Shown one piece after another: positions 19,498 through 27,409 of a stretch of DNA of 64,000 bases (position 1 is its first letter; each line of letters opens with the position of its first letter). Below the pieces are notes generated by a model. It was not told the origin of the DNA. It made no database searches and saw only the letters and a list, made by a program, of their open reading frames with translations. The stretch is from Streptomyces sp. Tue6028. Its GTDB lineage: Bacteria; Actinomycetota; Actinomycetes; Streptomycetales; Streptomycetaceae. Both the position numbers and the translations under genes were made by a program. The stretch spans positions 1 to 64,000 of the forward strand of contig NZ_MLCE01000023.1 of NCBI RefSeq assembly GCF_002300165.1. The letters run 5' to 3'.

Positions 19498-19550
19498 CCC
19501 GCGCCGACGAGGCACCAAGCCGCCGGACCAGCCCCCCACGCCGAGGCCTG

Positions 19551-19741
19551 ATCACGGGTCGCCGTCACGACCGCCGGGACGCCACCCCCTGCCGTCCGGT
19601 CGTGGGCCGCCGTCACGACCACCGCGACATTGCCCCCTGCCGTCCGATCGCGGGTCGCCGTCTGGACACCGGGACGCCGCCCGCTGCCATCCGACCGCAT
19701 GCCGTCGTCACGACGACCGCGACGCCACCCACCGTCGCACG
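19551..19741. repeat. Four imperfect 47-48 bp tandem repeats
   Basis: Units start at 19551, 19599, 19647 and 19694. Each contains a version of GGGTCGCCGTCACGACC, then GGGACGCCACCCCCTGCC and CGTCCG. The last unit runs into the 3' end of the permease gene. Copies differ at several positions. No reading frame or hairpin common to all copies was noticed. Confidence 0.75.
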
Positions 19742-20958
19742 CCGTACGCCGCAGCGCCCGCCCCCACCACGGCCGCGCCCACCACCACCGACACCGCGGG
19801 CAGGGCGAAGGCGAGCGTCGCACACCCGATCACACCCACCACCGGCACGACCCGCTGCAAGGGGGCAGAACTCAGCGTCCACGCCGACGCATTGGCCACC
19901 GCGTAGTAGGCCAGCACACCGAAGGAGGAGAACCCGATCGCGCCCCGCACGTCCACCGTCGCGGCCAGCGCTGCCACCACCGCGCCCACGGCCAGTTCCG
20001 CCCGGTGCGGCACCTGGAAGCGGGGATGCACGGCGGCCAGAGCACCCGGCAGATGACGGTCGCGGGCCATCGCCAGCGTCGTCCGCGACACCCCCAGGAT
20101 CAGGGCGAGCAGCGACCCCAGCGCCGCCACGGCGGCCCCCACCCGCACCACCGGCACGAACCCGGGCGCACCGGCCGCACGGACCGCGTCGGCGAGTGGC
20201 GCCGCAGCACGGCCGAGCCCGGCAGGCCCCAGCACGGAAAGGACGGCCACCGCCACCATCACATACACCACCAGCGCGATCCCCAGCGCCAGCGGAATCG
20301 CCCGCGGGATGGTGCGCGCCGGATCCCGCACCTCCTCGCCGAGGGTCGCGATCCGCGCGTACCCCGCGAACGCGAAGAACAGCAGCCCGGCCGCCTGGAG
20401 CACCCCGCCCGCTCCGGTCGAGACACCGACGTCCAGCCGCCCGGCGTCCGAGGCGCCCGAGCCCAGACACACGACCACCACGGAAGTGAGGACCGCCAGC
20501 ACCACCGCCACGATCACCCGCGTCAGCCAGGCCGACTTCTGTACGCCGCCGTAGTTCACCGCGGTCAGCGCCACCACGGCCGCGACCGCCACCGCGTGCG
20601 CCTGGTCCGGCCAGACGTACGCACCCACGGTGAGCGCCATCGCCGCACAGGAGGCCGTCTTGCCGACGACGAACGACCAGCCCGCCAGATACCCCCAGAA
20701 GGCACCGAGCCGCTCGCGCCCGTAGACGTACGTGCCCCCCGAGGCGGGGTACAGGGCGGCGAGGCGCGCCGAGGACATCGCGTTGCAGTAGGCGACCACG
20801 GCGGCGGCCGCGAGCCCGAGCAGGAGCCCGGTCCCGGCCGCACGCGCCGCGGGTCCCAGCGCGGCGAAGATCCCGGCGCCGACCATGGAGCCCAGCCCGA
20901 TGACCACGGCGTCGCCGACGCCCAGAGTGCGCCGAAGTTCGGTATCGGACGGAGTCAT
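19708..20958 (-). CDS. APC-superfamily amino acid permease
   Basis: Transporter of about 416 residues with about 12 hydrophobic segments. The first helix carries the APC signature (VVIGLGSMVGAGIFAALGPA), followed by AYCNAMSSARLAALYPASGG and FFAFAGYARIATLGEEVRDP, the typical helix 6 region. It is likely a proton-coupled amino acid or amine importer; the substrate cannot be told. The ATG at 20958 gives MTPSDTELRRTLG; a longer frame adds an implausible Cys-rich leader. Divergent from the GlsB-type gene. Confidence 0.87.
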   Translation of the reverse strand: MTPSDTELRRTLGVGDAVVIGLGSMVGAGIFAALGPAARAAGTGLLLGLAAAAVVAYCNAMSSARLAALYPASGGTYVYGRERLGAFWGYLAGWSFVVGKTASCAAMALTVGAYVWPDQAHAVAVAAVVALTAVNYGGVQKSAWLTRVIVAVVLAVLTSVVVVCLGSGASDAGRLDVGVSTGAGGVLQAAGLLFFAFAGYARIATLGEEVRDPARTIPRAIPLALGIALVVYVMVAVAVLSVLGPAGLGRAAAPLADAVRAAGAPGFVPVVRVGAAVAALGSLLALILGVSRTTLAMARDRHLPGALAAVHPRFQVPHRAELAVGAVVAALAATVDVRGAIGFSSFGVLAYYAVANASAWTLSSAPLQRVVPVVGVIGCATLAFALPAVSVVVGAAVVGAGAAAYGVRRWVASRSS

Positions 20959-21163
20959 GCGCCGCACCTTACTGATCAGCGCAACCGACCGGAGCCGCGG
21001 TGACGTCTTGTTCACCGAGGCGCCATCGAAGAACGGCGCCGGACGACAGCACCGACACACGCGCAGCCCGCGCCGGACACGAACAGCGACGGCACACCCC
21101 GGCCCGACCGGAAACACAGGTCCGGGACAGCGTGGACACAGCGCGGAAGGGCAGGTTCAGGAC

Positions 21164-21430
21164 ATGGGCATCATCGGATGGATCATTCTGGGGCTGCTGG
21201 CCGGCGCCATCGCCAAGTTCCTGCTGCCGGGTCGCGACCCGGGCGGCTTCGTCGGGACGACCGTCATCGGCATCGCCGGCGCGTTCATCGGCGGCTGGAT
21301 CTCGGCCCGCTGGCTCGACCACCCCATAACCAAGCACTTCTACGACGGAGCCACCTGGGCGGCGGCGATCGGCGGCTCGCTCGTCCTGCTGGTCCTCTAC
21401 CGCATCCTGTTCGGCGACTCGCGACGCTGA
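21164..21430 (+). CDS. GlsB/YeaQ/YmgE-family membrane protein
   Basis: Small membrane protein of 88 residues with three helices: GIIGWIILGLLAGAIAKFLL, GTTVIGIAGAFIGGWIS and GGSLVLLVLYRILFG. The pattern LPGRDPGGFVGT between the first two is typical of the transglycosylase-associated/GlsB family, often stress-induced. A terminator hairpin follows at 21480. Confidence 0.87.
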   Translation: MGIIGWIILGLLAGAIAKFLLPGRDPGGFVGTTVIGIAGAFIGGWISARWLDHPITKHFYDGATWAAAIGGSLVLLVLYRILFGDSRR

Positions 21431-21479
21431 CGACGCGCGCCGCTGAGCACCCGTCCCGAGACCGCGGCCAGCAGGCGAG

Positions 21480-21508
21480 AAGGGTGGGCACCCCTGGTGC
21501 CCACCCTT
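21480..21508 (+). terminator. Terminator hairpin after the GlsB-like gene
   Basis: AAGGGTGGGCACC pairs perfectly with GGTGCCCACCCTT around a CCT loop, 50 bases after the stop codon. Confidence 0.7.
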
Positions 21509-21512
21509 CCTC

Positions 21513-21704
21513 GTAGCCGTAGCCGTAGCCGTAGCCGTAGCCGTAGCCGTAGCCGTAGCCGTAGCCGTAGCCGTAGCCGTAGCCGTAGCCGTAGCCGTAG
21601 CCGTAGCCGTAGCCGTAGCCGTAGCCGTAGCCGTAGCCGTAGCCGTAGCCGTAGCCGTAGCCGTAGCCGTAGCCGTAGCCGTAGCTGTAGCCGTAGCCGT
21701 AGCC
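21513..21704. repeat. GTAGCC hexanucleotide array, about 32 copies
   Basis: An uninterrupted run of GTAGCC units. One carries a single change (GTAGCT at 21681-21686), and a degraded unit GTAACG follows. It lies between the GlsB-like terminator and the end of yajQ. On the minus strand it would read as an alternating Tyr-Gly peptide, but no start signal supports translation. Arrays like this change copy number by slippage; the exact count may also suffer in assembly. Confidence 0.95.
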
Positions 21705-21762
21705 GTAACGGACCGGCCGATGGGACCGGTTGACGCAAGCGGCCACTGTCGGCCGGCGACTG

Positions 21763-22251
21763 CTACCGGTAGTTCACGAACTGCAGCGCGAAGTCGAAGT
21801 CCTTGCCCTTGAGGAGGGCCTGAACGGCCTGCAGGTCGTCACGGCTCTTCGAGCTGACACGCAGCTCGTCGCCCTGGACCTGGGCCTTCACGCCCTTGGG
21901 GCCCTCGTCGCGAATGATCTTCGCCACCTTCTTGGCGTTCTCCTGGGAGATGCCCTCCTCGATCGAGGCGAAGATCTTGTACTCCTTGCCGGAGAGCTGC
22001 GGCTCACCGGCGTCCAGCGCCTTCAGCGAGATGCCCCGCTTGATCAGCTTGGTCTCGAACACATCGAGGATGGCCTTCACCCGCTCCTCGGAGTTCGCCT
22101 CCATCAGGATCTTCTCGCCGGACCACGAGATGGAGGCGCCGACGTTCTTGAAGTCGTAGCGCTGCGAGATCTCCTTGGCGGCCTGGTTGAGGGCGTTGTC
22201 GACCTCCTGCCGCTCGACCTTCGAGACGATGTCGAAACTGGAGTCGGCCAT
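21763..22251 (-). CDS. YajQ-family nucleotide-binding protein
   Basis: Cytoplasmic protein of 162 residues, the usual YajQ length. It starts with the family signature MADSSFDIVSKVERQEVDNA and shows YDFKNVGASISW, ALDAGEPQLSGKEYKI and DELRVSSKSRDDLQ, covering the two ferredoxin-like halves. YajQ proteins bind nucleic acid, and in Xanthomonas cyclic di-GMP. The ATG at 22251 has AAGGAG upstream; the longer frame is rejected. Confidence 0.93.
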   Translation of the reverse strand: MADSSFDIVSKVERQEVDNALNQAAKEISQRYDFKNVGASISWSGEKILMEANSEERVKAILDVFETKLIKRGISLKALDAGEPQLSGKEYKIFASIEEGISQENAKKVAKIIRDEGPKGVKAQVQGDELRVSSKSRDDLQAVQALLKGKDFDFALQFVNYR

Positions 22252-22453
22252 GTCCTGTGGCTCCTTGTATCGGGGTGCGTAGGGGCGGCCGTCGAGCCCG
22301 GCGTCGGTCCCCGGCCGCATCCGCATAAGCCTAGCCACCCCCCTCCCCCCGAGCGTCGATCAATTGGGTGGCGAAGCATCCCCGAGCATCAGGTATCGTT
22401 TACGTCGTTGCCAGGGAGCACCGCCGAAAAGCGGAGCTCACAGCAGCAAACCC

Positions 22454-22535
22454 GGCGGTGTGCCCGAGCGGCCAAAGGGAGCAGACTGTAAATCTGCCGG
22501 CTCAGCCTTCCCAGGTTCGAATCCTGGCGCCGCCA
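22454..22535 (+). tRNA. tRNA-Tyr (GTA)
   Basis: 82-base class II tRNA. GGCGGTG pairs with CGCCGCC, the anticodon stem GCAGA/TCTGC encloses CTGTAAA (anticodon GTA), there is a long variable arm, and the T-arm reads CCAGG-TTCGAAT-CCTGG. No encoded CCA. In S. coelicolor this tRNA gene is the integration site of the SLP1 element; here no integrase follows. Confidence 0.97.
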
Positions 22536-22544
22536 CATGAAGGT

Positions 22545-22586
22545 AAACCCCCTCCGAACTGCGTTTCCGCAGTTCGGAGGGGGTTT
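22545..22586 (+). terminator. Intrinsic terminator after tRNA-Tyr
   Basis: A 19-bp perfect stem (AAACCCCCTCCGAACTGCG and its complement) with a TTTC loop ends in TTT, 10 bases after the tRNA. Confidence 0.9.
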
Positions 22587-22587
22587 C

Positions 22588-22929
22588 TTCGTATGCGTGG
22601 GCGGCCGGCTTCCATCTTGTGCCGCCTCGTGTTCGAACGCCCCGTCCGGAGCGGGCGGACGGGCGCCGTGGACGCGATACCCGGCCCACGCCACCGCTCG
22701 CCCGGAGCCCTCGACGCCACGTGGCCTCCGTCACCGGGAGGCGTGAGGAGCCCCGCTCCGCCGACGGCGACCGCGACCGTGCGGCGGCCCCGCGCGACGT
22801 CGTGACGCGGGTGGCGGAGCCGTCCACGCCGTCAGGAGACTCCGTTGGTCCACCTGGCCGCACATGGCCGCGCGGATCACGGATCCGCGCCGTCGTGCGT
22901 GTTTCCATCACAGCCAGGAGGCATATGAC
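22588..22929. other. Intergenic region upstream of the DUF1259-P450 operon
   Basis: About 340 bases without a supported gene. It must carry the promoter for the downstream pair, but no convincing -35/-10 pair was found. A GGAGG ribosome site at 22918-22922 belongs to the next gene. Confidence 0.5.
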
Positions 22930-23928
22930 ATGGCTGACGATCGACGGCAGGACACCCACTCCCGGCCCACCACGTCGCGGCGTCGTGTGTTGGCCGTGGC
23001 GGCCCTCGCACCCGTGCTGACCGGGGCCCCGAGCGAAGCCCACGCCCTCTCCACCCGAAACGGGCGGGCAATGGCCGAGCCGGTACTGACAAAACTGGCC
23101 GACTGGGCGGACGTGGGCAAGGCCCTCGGCCGGCCCGGCGACATGAAGCGGTTCATGTATCACACGGGCATGCCGCGCAACGACCTCACGGTCTTCACCC
23201 GCGGAGTCCGGATCAACCCCACCCTCGCCTTGGGCACGCACGTGTCCTTCGTCCGGTACACCGACCACAGCACGCTCCTCATGGGCGACGCCGTGGTCAC
23301 CGAGCGCGAACTGCAGCACTTCATCGACGTGCTGCAGGACCACGGGATCATGCAGACCGCCATCCACAAGCACCTGCTCGCTCACGAGCCGGACGTCTGG
23401 TGGGTCCATCTGCACGCCCACGGCGACGATCCGGTCGCCGTCGCCCGCGGCCTGCGCGCCGCGTTCGCCTGCACCGGCACCCCGCCCGCCGAACCCACCG
23501 TCACCTCGCCGCCCATCGACCTGGACACCCCGGCGATCGACGCCGCGCTGGGAGTCAAGGGCTACGCGGACGGCGAGATCTACAAGAGCGTCTTCGCCCG
23601 CCGCGAGGCCATCGCCGACGGCCACCTGATCCTTCCCCCGGGACTGGGCGCCACCACCTCCGTCAACTTCCAGGCACTGGGCGGCGGACGGGCGGCGATC
23701 AGCGGTGACCTGGTGATGACCGCCGAGGAGGTCCAGCCCGCACTCGTCGCCCTGCGGCGCAACGGCGTCGAGCTCGTCGAGGTCCACCACCACAACCTGA
23801 CCGACGAACCACGCCTGTTCTTCGTCCACTTCTGGGCCGTCGGTGACGCCGTGAAGCTCGCCGCCGGCCTTCGTCACGCAGTGGACGCCACCAACGTCGT
23901 ACCTATGCCCCCCGGAGGAGCCGGCTGA
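22930..23928 (+). CDS. DUF1259-family protein with Tat-type signal peptide (LpqO-like)
   Basis: Probably exported, 332 residues. The N-terminus has a twin-arginine type signal (TSRRRVLAVAALAPVLTGA) with a likely cleavage after SEAHA. Two homologous DUF1259 halves follow, each with a His-rich core: QTAIHKHLLAHEPDVWWVHL with HAHGDD in the first, and VEVHHHNLTDEPRLFFVHFW in the second. The His clusters suggest metal binding (inference); the family function is unknown. The ATG at 22930 has GGAGG 7 bases upstream. The stop overlaps the P450 start (TGATG), so the two are translationally coupled. Confidence 0.86.
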   Translation: MADDRRQDTHSRPTTSRRRVLAVAALAPVLTGAPSEAHALSTRNGRAMAEPVLTKLADWADVGKALGRPGDMKRFMYHTGMPRNDLTVFTRGVRINPTLALGTHVSFVRYTDHSTLLMGDAVVTERELQHFIDVLQDHGIMQTAIHKHLLAHEPDVWWVHLHAHGDDPVAVARGLRAAFACTGTPPAEPTVTSPPIDLDTPAIDAALGVKGYADGEIYKSVFARREAIADGHLILPPGLGATTSVNFQALGGGRAAISGDLVMTAEEVQPALVALRRNGVELVEVHHHNLTDEPRLFFVHFWAVGDAVKLAAGLRHAVDATNVVPMPPGGAG

Positions 23929-25133
23929 TGACCGGTGACAAAGAGACGCCCACCTGCCCGTTCGACTTCAGCGAAGCACTCGACTTCGACCCGGTGCTCG
24001 CGGATCTGATGCACCGTGACGCCCCGGCCCGCATCCGGCTGCCCTACGGCGAGGCCGACGCCTGGCTGGTCACCGGCTTCGACGCCGTCAAGCACGTGAC
24101 CACCGACCAGCGTCTGAGCCGGGCGGCCATCATCGGCCACGACTACCCCCGGCTCACGGCCGAGCCCATCGTCTCGCCCGAGTCCATCAACGTGATGGAT
24201 CCGCCGCACAGCAGCCGCGTACGCCAGCTGGCGTCGCAGGCCTTCACCCAGCAGCGGGTCGACGGCATGCGGCACCGGATCGTCCGGCTCGCGGACCTCC
24301 TGCTCGACGAGATGGAGGAGAAGGGCCCGCCGGCGGACCTGGTCAAGTACCTCTCCACCACGCTTCCCCAGCACACCGTCCTCGACCTCCTCGGTGTCGA
24401 ACGGGCGGACTGGCCCCGGATGCAGGAGGCCGTGCTCCGGCTGCTGGTCGTCGACGCGCACAACAAGGACGCGGCCGCGAAGGCCAAGGCTGATCTGACG
24501 GCCTACTTCGCCGAACTCGTCGAGCAGCGCCGCCATTCACCCGGCGACGACCTCATCAGCCTGATGGCCGAGGCGCGGGACGGCGAGGACCACCTCGACG
24601 ACAACGAACTGGCGGTCATGGCGCTGACCCTGGCACTCAGCGGCCAGGACACCGCGACCTGCGAGATCAGCAACATCGTCTACCTGCTCCTCACCCACCC
24701 CGAGCTGGAGGACCACATCAGGCGCCGGCCCGAGACGCTCACCGACGTCCTGCACGAGATGCTCCGCTACATCCCGTTCCGCAAGGGCGTCGGCATTCCC
24801 CGGATGGCTCTGGAGGACGTGGAGCTGGACGGCGCACAGATCCGGGCGGGCGACTTCGTCCACGTCTCGTACCTGGCGGCCAACCGCGACCCGGAGCGCT
24901 ACCCGAAGCCGGACGTCATCGACGTCGACCGCCCGAACCGTCCGCACATGACGTTCGGCTGGGGCGGTCACCGCTGCATCGCCGTCCCGCTGGCCATGGC
25001 GGAGCTCGAAGTGGCCGTCGGCCGCCTCATGCAGCGCTTCCCCGGGCTGAAGCTCGCGGTGCCGCCGGACGAAGTGCGGTGGGACCAGCAGACGATCCGG
25101 CGCTTCCCGCTGGAGCTGCCGGTCACCTGGTAG
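23928..25133 (+). CDS. Cytochrome P450 coupled to the DUF1259 gene
   Basis: Soluble bacterial P450 of 401 residues. The heme-binding loop is FGWGGHRCIAVPLA, with the ligand Cys at 350. The K-helix ExxR is in HEMLRYIPF. The I-helix reads LALSGQDTATCEI, with the acid-Thr pair that activates oxygen. The C-terminus RRFPLELPVTW is typical. It resembles the P450 at 59245-60483 throughout, including the N-terminal DFDPVLADLM block. No ferredoxin or reductase gene is adjacent, so redox partners must be elsewhere. A terminator follows. Confidence 0.94.
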   Translation: MTGDKETPTCPFDFSEALDFDPVLADLMHRDAPARIRLPYGEADAWLVTGFDAVKHVTTDQRLSRAAIIGHDYPRLTAEPIVSPESINVMDPPHSSRVRQLASQAFTQQRVDGMRHRIVRLADLLLDEMEEKGPPADLVKYLSTTLPQHTVLDLLGVERADWPRMQEAVLRLLVVDAHNKDAAAKAKADLTAYFAELVEQRRHSPGDDLISLMAEARDGEDHLDDNELAVMALTLALSGQDTATCEISNIVYLLLTHPELEDHIRRRPETLTDVLHEMLRYIPFRKGVGIPRMALEDVELDGAQIRAGDFVHVSYLAANRDPERYPKPDVIDVDRPNRPHMTFGWGGHRCIAVPLAMAELEVAVGRLMQRFPGLKLAVPPDEVRWDQQTIRRFPLELPVTW

Positions 25134-25170
25134 GACCATCTCCCGACGCCGTCGGCCCTTCGCTCGGGAA

Positions 25171-25210
25171 AACCCCCGCCGGACCGCGAGAACGCGGTCC
25201 GGCGGGGGTT
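25171..25210 (+). terminator. Terminator of the DUF1259-P450 operon
   Basis: AACCCCCGCCGGACCGCG pairs perfectly with its complement around a short AGAA loop and ends in TT. Confidence 0.85.
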
Positions 25211-25274
25211 CTGCGTACCCCCGTGGAGGGCAGGGCTGTGCCTGTGTGCCGCCCGGCCGGGGCAGACTGGACCC

Positions 25275-25487
25275 ATGTCGTCGCGTCGCAGGAACTGCCC
25301 CGAGTGCCGCCGGGAGATCGCCGTCGTCGCGGGCCGGTTCGCGCGGCACGATCCGCCGGGCCCGCGGGGGAGCGGAGCGCTGGTCTCGTGCCCCGGCTCA
25401 CGCCGGCAGGCACAGACGGGCACGGCCCAGCCGACACTGGACGGGTACACGGTCCCCGACTTCCCCGGACAGCTCCCGCTGTTCTGA
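25275..25487 (+). CDS. Small zinc-ribbon-like protein
   Basis: Predicted basic protein of 70 residues starting MSSRRRNCPECRREIAVVAG. It has CPEC and a later SCPGS, which could form a small zinc site although only three cysteines are visible. The ATG follows a streptomycete-like context without a strong ribosome site. It lies between two unrelated operons. Function unknown. Confidence 0.55.
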   Translation: MSSRRRNCPECRREIAVVAGRFARHDPPGPRGSGALVSCPGSRRQAQTGTAQPTLDGYTVPDFPGQLPLF

Positions 25488-25576
25488 CGTACGCCCGGAC
25501 CGAGCCGGACGAGCAGCCCCGGCCCACCCGACGATCATCCGCGGCCCACCCGACGAGCACGCGGATACGCCGCCGT

Positions 25577-26233
25577 CTAGTTCCCCGCCACCGACTTGAC
25601 CCCCACCGAGACCGGCGTCGAGCCGCTGATCAGTTCCAGGGTCAGCCCGGCCGTCGCCGAGGTGTCCACCAGCTCCGCGAGGACCGCGGCGACGTCGTCG
25701 CGCGGGATCATGCCGCGGCCGGTGTGCGCCTCCAGACGTACGAGACCGGTGCCGGCGTCGTCGATCAGGCCCCCGGGGCGCAGGATCGTCCAGTCCAGGC
25801 CCGGACGACTGCGTACGTACGCGTCGGCCTCGCCCTTGGCGCGCAGATACGCGTCGAACACCTCGTCCCCCTCGTGCGCGGGGTCCGCGCCCATCGACGA
25901 CACGACCACATGACGGCGCACGCCCGCGCGCTCCGCCGCGTCCGCGAACAGGATCGCGGCCCCCTTGTCCACCGTCTCCTTGCGGGCCGCCCCGCTGCCC
26001 GGACCCGCTCCCGCCGCGAAGACGGCGGCGTCGGCGCCCTGCAGGTGCGCGGCCACCTCCTCCACCGAAGCCGACTCCAGATCGCACAGAACCGGCTCGG
26101 CGCCGGCTTCCCGCAGGTCGTCGCCCTGCTCGGGGCGCCGGATGATACCCGCGACCTCGTCGCCGCGCGCGGAGAGCAGCCGCTCCAGCCGCAGCGCGAT
26201 CTGACCATGACCTCCAGCGATGACAATGCGCAT
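25577..26233 (-). CDS. NAD(P)-binding (atypical SDR, NmrA/YwnB-like) protein
   Basis: Rossmann-fold protein of 218 residues. It starts MRIVIAGGHGQIALRLERLL, with the glycine-rich dinucleotide loop, then IIRRPEQGDDL, DLESASVEEVAAHLQGADAA, VVVSSMGADP and WTILRPGGLIDD. The catalytic Tyr-x-x-x-Lys of classical SDRs is replaced by YLRAKGEAD, as in the NAD(P)H-binding PF13460 group. Substrate unknown. The ATG at 26233 starts directly at the first beta strand. Divergent from the lipoprotein gene. Confidence 0.87.
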   Translation of the reverse strand: MRIVIAGGHGQIALRLERLLSARGDEVAGIIRRPEQGDDLREAGAEPVLCDLESASVEEVAAHLQGADAAVFAAGAGPGSGAARKETVDKGAAILFADAAERAGVRRHVVVSSMGADPAHEGDEVFDAYLRAKGEADAYVRSRPGLDWTILRPGGLIDDAGTGLVRLEAHTGRGMIPRDDVAAVLAELVDTSATAGLTLELISGSTPVSVGVKSVAGN

Positions 26234-26294
26234 GTTTCCGACCGTACGCCCGGACGGACGCGTTCGCCGCACAACCTTGTGGGCGGCTCATGTG

Positions 26295-26306
26295 TCACAT
26301 GTGTGA
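26295..26306. promoter_or_regulatory. Inverted repeat TCACA-TG-TGTGA in a divergent promoter region
   Basis: Five-base arms with a two-base centre, between the divergent NAD(P)-binding and lipoprotein genes. It could be an operator for one or both. No regulator gene is adjacent. Confidence 0.3.
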
Positions 26307-26371
26307 TCACTGAGAACGAGGATTCGAGGGGACGTCGTGCGGACGCGCGCGGCGTCACAGAGGAGAGCATC

Positions 26372-27409
26372 ATCACCGCCATACGCAAGACCGTCACCGC
26401 GGCCGGCTGCGCCGCCGTCCTCCTCGCCACCGCGGCCGCCTGCGGCACGGTCAAGAACCTCACCGCCGGACAGAAGGTCGACCACGCCGTCGACCAGCTC
26501 GGCGAAAAGAAGTCCCTCGCCTTCCAGTTGGACCTCGACGCCACCCCCGACGCGATCACCTCGCTGGCGAACGCGTCCGGCGACGCCGAGGAGGCCATGC
26601 CGCCGGAGTTCGGGAAGTTCGTCAGCGGCCTGCGTGTGGATGTCGCCGTCAAGTCCCGTAAGCCGCTGGAGGATTCGGGCGAGAAGGACCTGATCGGCAC
26701 GAGCCTCAAGATCTCGGGGGCCGACGGCGTCCTCGCCGAGTACCGGGTCGTCGGCGACTTCACGTACTACCGCTCCGACATGAAGGCCATCGGCAAGGCC
26801 ATGGGTGTCCCCATGCCGACGGTCGACCAGATCCCGGACTCCGAGAAGGAGTTCAAGAAGATCCTCGAGGGCGACTGGGTGAAGGTCGACACCCGCGAAC
26901 TGGCCAAGGCCCAGAAGTCGCACAAGCGCGGCGCGAAGGGGTCGGCCGACGACGTCGACGCGAAGACCCAGCGGAAGATCCTCAAGGCCGTCCGCGGTGT
27001 CATCGCCCGTGACGTCACCTTCAGCACCAAGAGCGGCGGCGACGGCACCGAACACGTGGTGGCCAAGGCCAACTTCCGTGAGCTGATCCGCGGGGTCTTC
27101 GACAAGCTCCGCCCGCTGGAGGGCGACCTTCCGCCCGGTACGGAACTGCCCACGGACAAGGAGCTCAAGGACGCCCCGAACAAGAAGGTCGCGGTCGACT
27201 TCACGCTGAAGAACGGCGACCTCACCCAGGTCAAGATCGACCTCGGTGTCCTCGCCGACACCCCGAAGCCCGCGAAGCTGCCGCTGGTCCTGAAGTTCTC
27301 CGAGGCGGGCGACGTCAACGCGCCGGCGGGGGCCACGGAGATCCCCGTGGACAAGGTTCCCGGCGGCAGCCCGCTCGCCGGCGGGCTGTTCGGCGGCGAC
27401 GAACTCTAG
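26372..27409 (+). CDS. Lipoprotein (LppX/LprG-like family), apparent AUC start
   Basis: Secreted lipoprotein of about 345 residues. The signal peptide reads ITAIRKTVTAAGCAAVLLAT and ends in a lipobox-like AAAC, giving a lipidated Cys. The mature part is hydrophilic with alternating strands (FGKFVSGLRVDVAVKSRK; VKVDTREL; VDFTLKNGDLTQVKIDLGV), similar in style to the two lipoproteins at 41036 and 42153. No ATG, GTG or TTG lies at the expected place: AGGAGA (26361-26366) is followed by ATC ATC. I place the start at the second ATC (26372). A GTG at 26303 is in frame but lacks a ribosome site and would bury the signal peptide. Confidence 0.75.
   Translation: MTAIRKTVTAAGCAAVLLATAAACGTVKNLTAGQKVDHAVDQLGEKKSLAFQLDLDATPDAITSLANASGDAEEAMPPEFGKFVSGLRVDVAVKSRKPLEDSGEKDLIGTSLKISGADGVLAEYRVVGDFTYYRSDMKAIGKAMGVPMPTVDQIPDSEKEFKKILEGDWVKVDTRELAKAQKSHKRGAKGSADDVDAKTQRKILKAVRGVIARDVTFSTKSGGDGTEHVVAKANFRELIRGVFDKLRPLEGDLPPGTELPTDKELKDAPNKKVAVDFTLKNGDLTQVKIDLGVLADTPKPAKLPLVLKFSEAGDVNAPAGATEIPVDKVPGGSPLAGGLFGGDEL

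Noticed and set aside
19551..19741. Possible CRISPR array
   Set aside because: Units are head-to-tail with no unique spacers; the same applies to the arrays at 2459, 21513 and 27583. No cas genes.
21285..21746. Minus-strand ORF encoding a long Tyr-Gly repeat protein
   Set aside because: It is the translation of the GTAGCC array. The GTG start has no ribosome site, and the C-terminal part reads through a terminator hairpin and antisense to the GlsB-like gene.
22454..25210. DUF1259-P450 pair as cargo of an element inserted at tRNA-Tyr
   Set aside because: No integrase, excisionase or duplicated tRNA end was found, and base composition is like the surroundings.
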